From positions 5,146,001 to 5,210,000 of the forward strand of contig NC_092406.1 in NCBI RefSeq assembly GCF_009017415.1: a DNA stretch of 64,000 bases. Reading direction: 5' to 3'. The notes beneath the pieces were generated by a model. That model was not told where the DNA came from and searched no databases. It saw only the letters and a program-made list of their open reading frames with translations. The stretch is from Aspergillus flavus (lineage: Eukaryota > Ascomycota > Eurotiomycetes > Eurotiales > Aspergillaceae). The position numbers were made by a program, and so were the translations under genes. Positions 61,287 to 64,000 of the stretch are shown here, in pieces (the stretch's first letter is position 1; every line of letters begins with the position of its first letter).

Positions 61287-64000
61287 GTCGAGTTAGAGGC
61301 TCGTCCCTTTAAGCGTGCGGATAGATACGAGGCATGATTTGGCGTTTGTGGGGGACTGCCAGCACGGAAACCACATCCACCATATAAAACAGGCCCAATA
61401 AGCCTTCGCTAGAGGTGGAGTATGTGTTCAACAGAAGATAAATGGGGTAAAAAGTGGGAAGTCAGCAAGAAGAGAAGAGGAGGAAAGGGAAGAGGTGAGC
61501 AGATGAGAAGATTAACTGGTCTCGTCAGGTGAGAGGCTGTGACCTAGTTTCTGGGGGCGGATTTTCTGGGGAGTGGAGATGAAGAACTATAATAATCATC
61601 GGTAGGGACATCCAAGAAATAAAAAAATAAAAAATAAAAAAAAAAAAGGGAAAAAAGGGAAAAAAATAAAAATAAAAACTAAAATCCAATTTCTAAGCCT
61701 CAGATCGATTCTCCGCGGATGTATGATGGATCAATGCACAGGCCCTACTCAAATTCAAGATCCATGCAGGAGTGAACAATCAAAAGGTCTCCATCTGGAT
61801 CAGTGAAGGACCGGAAATGGGTCCCAAGAAAAAGGATATGTGGTCCTTTGTTACCCGGTGACTGATCCAAATTGACAGAGAAATTAATTGTCCGATCGAT
61901 GGAAAAAGAAAAGCACCGAAAGAGACAGGCTGGGTCGCGAGACGATCATCCACAGATCCCACCAGGTTCCTCCACTGGGAGCTGTACTATCTAGCTAGCC
62001 CCAATAATACGCAAACGAATTGATCTCATCTTGGTTAACCTCATGATGACAACAAGGCATCGACAGCTGAAGCGAAGTCTCTTTCCCAGCTCGTCGCATA
62101 TCAGATCCAGCCCGTGTCCTTGTCGTGATTTGTTTGCCAGATATCTTTTCGTAGTAGCGGTGGGATCGGACGGTTTCCGTTTCCCCCAATCAATTTAAAA
62201 TTTGCATGTCGACCGAGAGAGGTACAGAGAGCTCTCGCCTGTCAGGTGTCAGTGGCTCCACTTGCACACGGGCAATCACAAAACTGCATCGTTCGTTTAG
62301 TTAGTTAGTAGTTAGTACTTTGGTTCCCGTCCGGCGTCCACTCCTTTTTTGCCCTCTTGGACTCTCGCGAATCACGGGATCTCCCAAATGAGTCAATTTG
62401 GCCTTAAACCCTAAGCTGGACGTGGATCTCTCCACGAGAACGAGAAACAAGAACAAGACCAAAAAGCCATTCAATCCCGGTTTATTTTCTCATGATTTTA
62501 ATTAGTTTACTTGGTTAGCAGGATTGCTTTCTCCCTTAATCCCGCATCGCAACACCCAACAGACCGGTTCTCCCCTTCAACAAGGCAACCTATTACACAC
62601 AGCTCGACCCATCGTGGGGCCAGAACTGAGGTCAGTCCAGCAAGTACTCCGGACGTTATCTCTGATCTCACTGGAAGCTGAGCACAAACCCATCCCACAC
62701 GCATGAAAATCCCCGTGCGAAAAAAGAAGAAGAAAAAAAAAGCAATGACTTCATCTGACCCGTGCAACCTCCACTTAGGTACCAGCTCTCCCCAAGACGG
62801 CTAAAACGGCTCCGACGGAGACGCACACCCCAATTAACCGTTGTATTCATTGTTCGCCTTAACTTAAGACTCCATCGCTAAGACTAACCATAAACTTGGG
62901 TCGACCCGGAATCCCAAACTATTGAACACCGCTTTTCCTTTGTCCTCCTGCCGTTACGCTCACTAAACCCAGCGCGGTCCGCGGTTAAGGGGGGAGGAAG
63001 GCGGTTGTTAAAAGAATGGGGTGGGTGAGTTTTAATCGTTAGGTTGGTTTGGTTATCCGGGGACTTCTTCCCCAGGGCTTTTCTTTTTTACCTCGTATTC
63101 TCAACCGGGATCCAATCGTAGTCTCGACTCCCGACCCTCGTTGGCACTTGACAGGGTCATCCACGGTGGACAATTCATCAAGCCGGCCTTAAAGTAACTT
63201 TGGTGCGTGTGTATGTGTGCTCCTTTCAACCGGCTATTTTCGTCCCTAGAGATTAAAAATTGACCGGTTACCGGATTTGGCCCTCTACCAGTATGGTAGA
63301 ACGCGTTAATCGTTGCGTTGCCAACGCGGCCCATGGAATTGAATGGGTAAGGCTTCCTCTTCCCACTCAGCCACCCGCGCGGCGGTTGGAGATGTCTAGG
63401 TTCCGTTGGAATGTCTTCATATAGGTTGCTCGGGGTATGTCTCGGAAGTTGTTGCGTTCCCTTTTTCTTGGGTAATTTTGTGATTATCGCTTTAAGTGGA
63501 CATCCCGTGTACTTCTCCTTTTGTTCGTTGGCCGCGTCGACAATTACGATCCTAAGAAATTCATGGAGAATAGGAAGGATAGAACTAACCCAATCGCGTA
63601 ACCTACCCGGAGTACCTACGCAGGTAACCATCGAACCCTCATTTCCGGCTCAACTCCCAGAAAATCACTCAAACTACGGAGTAGAGAACATACCATATAC
63701 GGAGACAATAGATACCACCCCATGACAAACATTAACCCCCCCCCCCCCCCCCCCCCCTAATAAACAAGAAACGAAATATCTGCACATAAGCACAATCCAT
63801 ACATTCTTACCTACATCCTACTAGTACTAGTAATATCAGTACATACATGGATGCATACATACATACCTATAGAACGGTTCCCAACGCCAACAATAGCCGT
63901 TAATATTAGAATACATCCAACACCAACAAAAATACGCTGGAACCCGATCCCTATAAACAAAGACCCGATCCAAGAAACTACATAGGAACGTCACCCTCGC
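61287..64000. other. Upstream region of the membrane-protein gene, no gene recognised
   Basis: Includes A-rich low-complexity sequence at about 61618-61682, a TACGGAGTA nonamer at 63675-63683 and a 22-nt C tract. A 176-codon ATG-initiated frame on the minus strand (63101-63631) has no motif and is judged likely to be chance. Confidence 0.45.
63736..63757. repeat. C homopolymer, 22 nt
   Basis: Uninterrupted run of 22 C on the plus strand. Such G/C homopolymers are rare in Aspergillus DNA and the true length may differ. Confidence 0.95.

Noticed and set aside
63101..63631. 176-codon ATG-initiated open frame on the minus strand
   Set aside because: No motif, no membrane or signal segment and no splice partner; position and length are compatible with a chance frame.
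1..64000. tRNA genes, rRNA genes, CRISPR arrays, transposons with terminal repeats
   Set aside because: Words resembling a tRNA B-box fall inside coding genes or lack the surrounding cloverleaf; no transposase or integrase motifs and no spaced repeat arrays were seen.

Overview
The window is nuclear DNA of a filamentous ascomycete, almost certainly an Aspergillus and probably of section Nigri. Genes carry short introns (39-75 nt) with fungal splice signals, spacing between genes is wide, and the gene at 20516-23183 encodes a near-typical Aspergillus AreA. The species placement is inferred from remembered family sequences, not from a search.

Layout. Positions 1-11.8 kb are a decayed accessory segment: an enoyl-reductase relic of a highly reducing polyketide synthase, an alpha/beta-hydrolase killed by two in-frame stops, one intact F-box gene, and about 4 kb of unidentified broken coding sequence. 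Positions 12.2-23.2 kb form a compact core block: an NCS1 nucleobase permease (+), ipi1 (-), a lone homologue of the bacterial peptidoglycan ligase MurC (-), a dead aminoglycoside-phosphotransferase-fold gene (-) and areA (-). A gene-free stretch of about 8 kb lies upstream of areA, then a Zn2Cys6 regulator (31.4-32.6 kb), then another gene-poor 8 kb rich in homopolymers and simple repeats. Positions 40.7-51.1 kb hold four minus-strand genes: a 1030-residue protein of unknown function, a dienelactone hydrolase, a secreted CREG-like protein and a PCL-type cyclin. Positions 51-60 kb are mostly non-coding or decayed, with a diverged duplication and one predicted two-exon gene. A multi-pass membrane protein (60.2-61.3 kb) and gene-free sequence with a 22-nt C tract complete the window.

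How the genes relate. There is no obvious intact biosynthetic cluster. The one regulatory link visible is between areA, the global nitrogen GATA activator, and the NCS1 permease about 8 kb away, whose 415-bp upstream region carries four HGATAR-type GATA sites. The most unusual gene is the MurC homologue: a single-exon, full-length Mur-ligase protein in a fungus that shows no other peptidoglycan gene here, with the nucleotide-binding core conserved but several active-site motifs altered.
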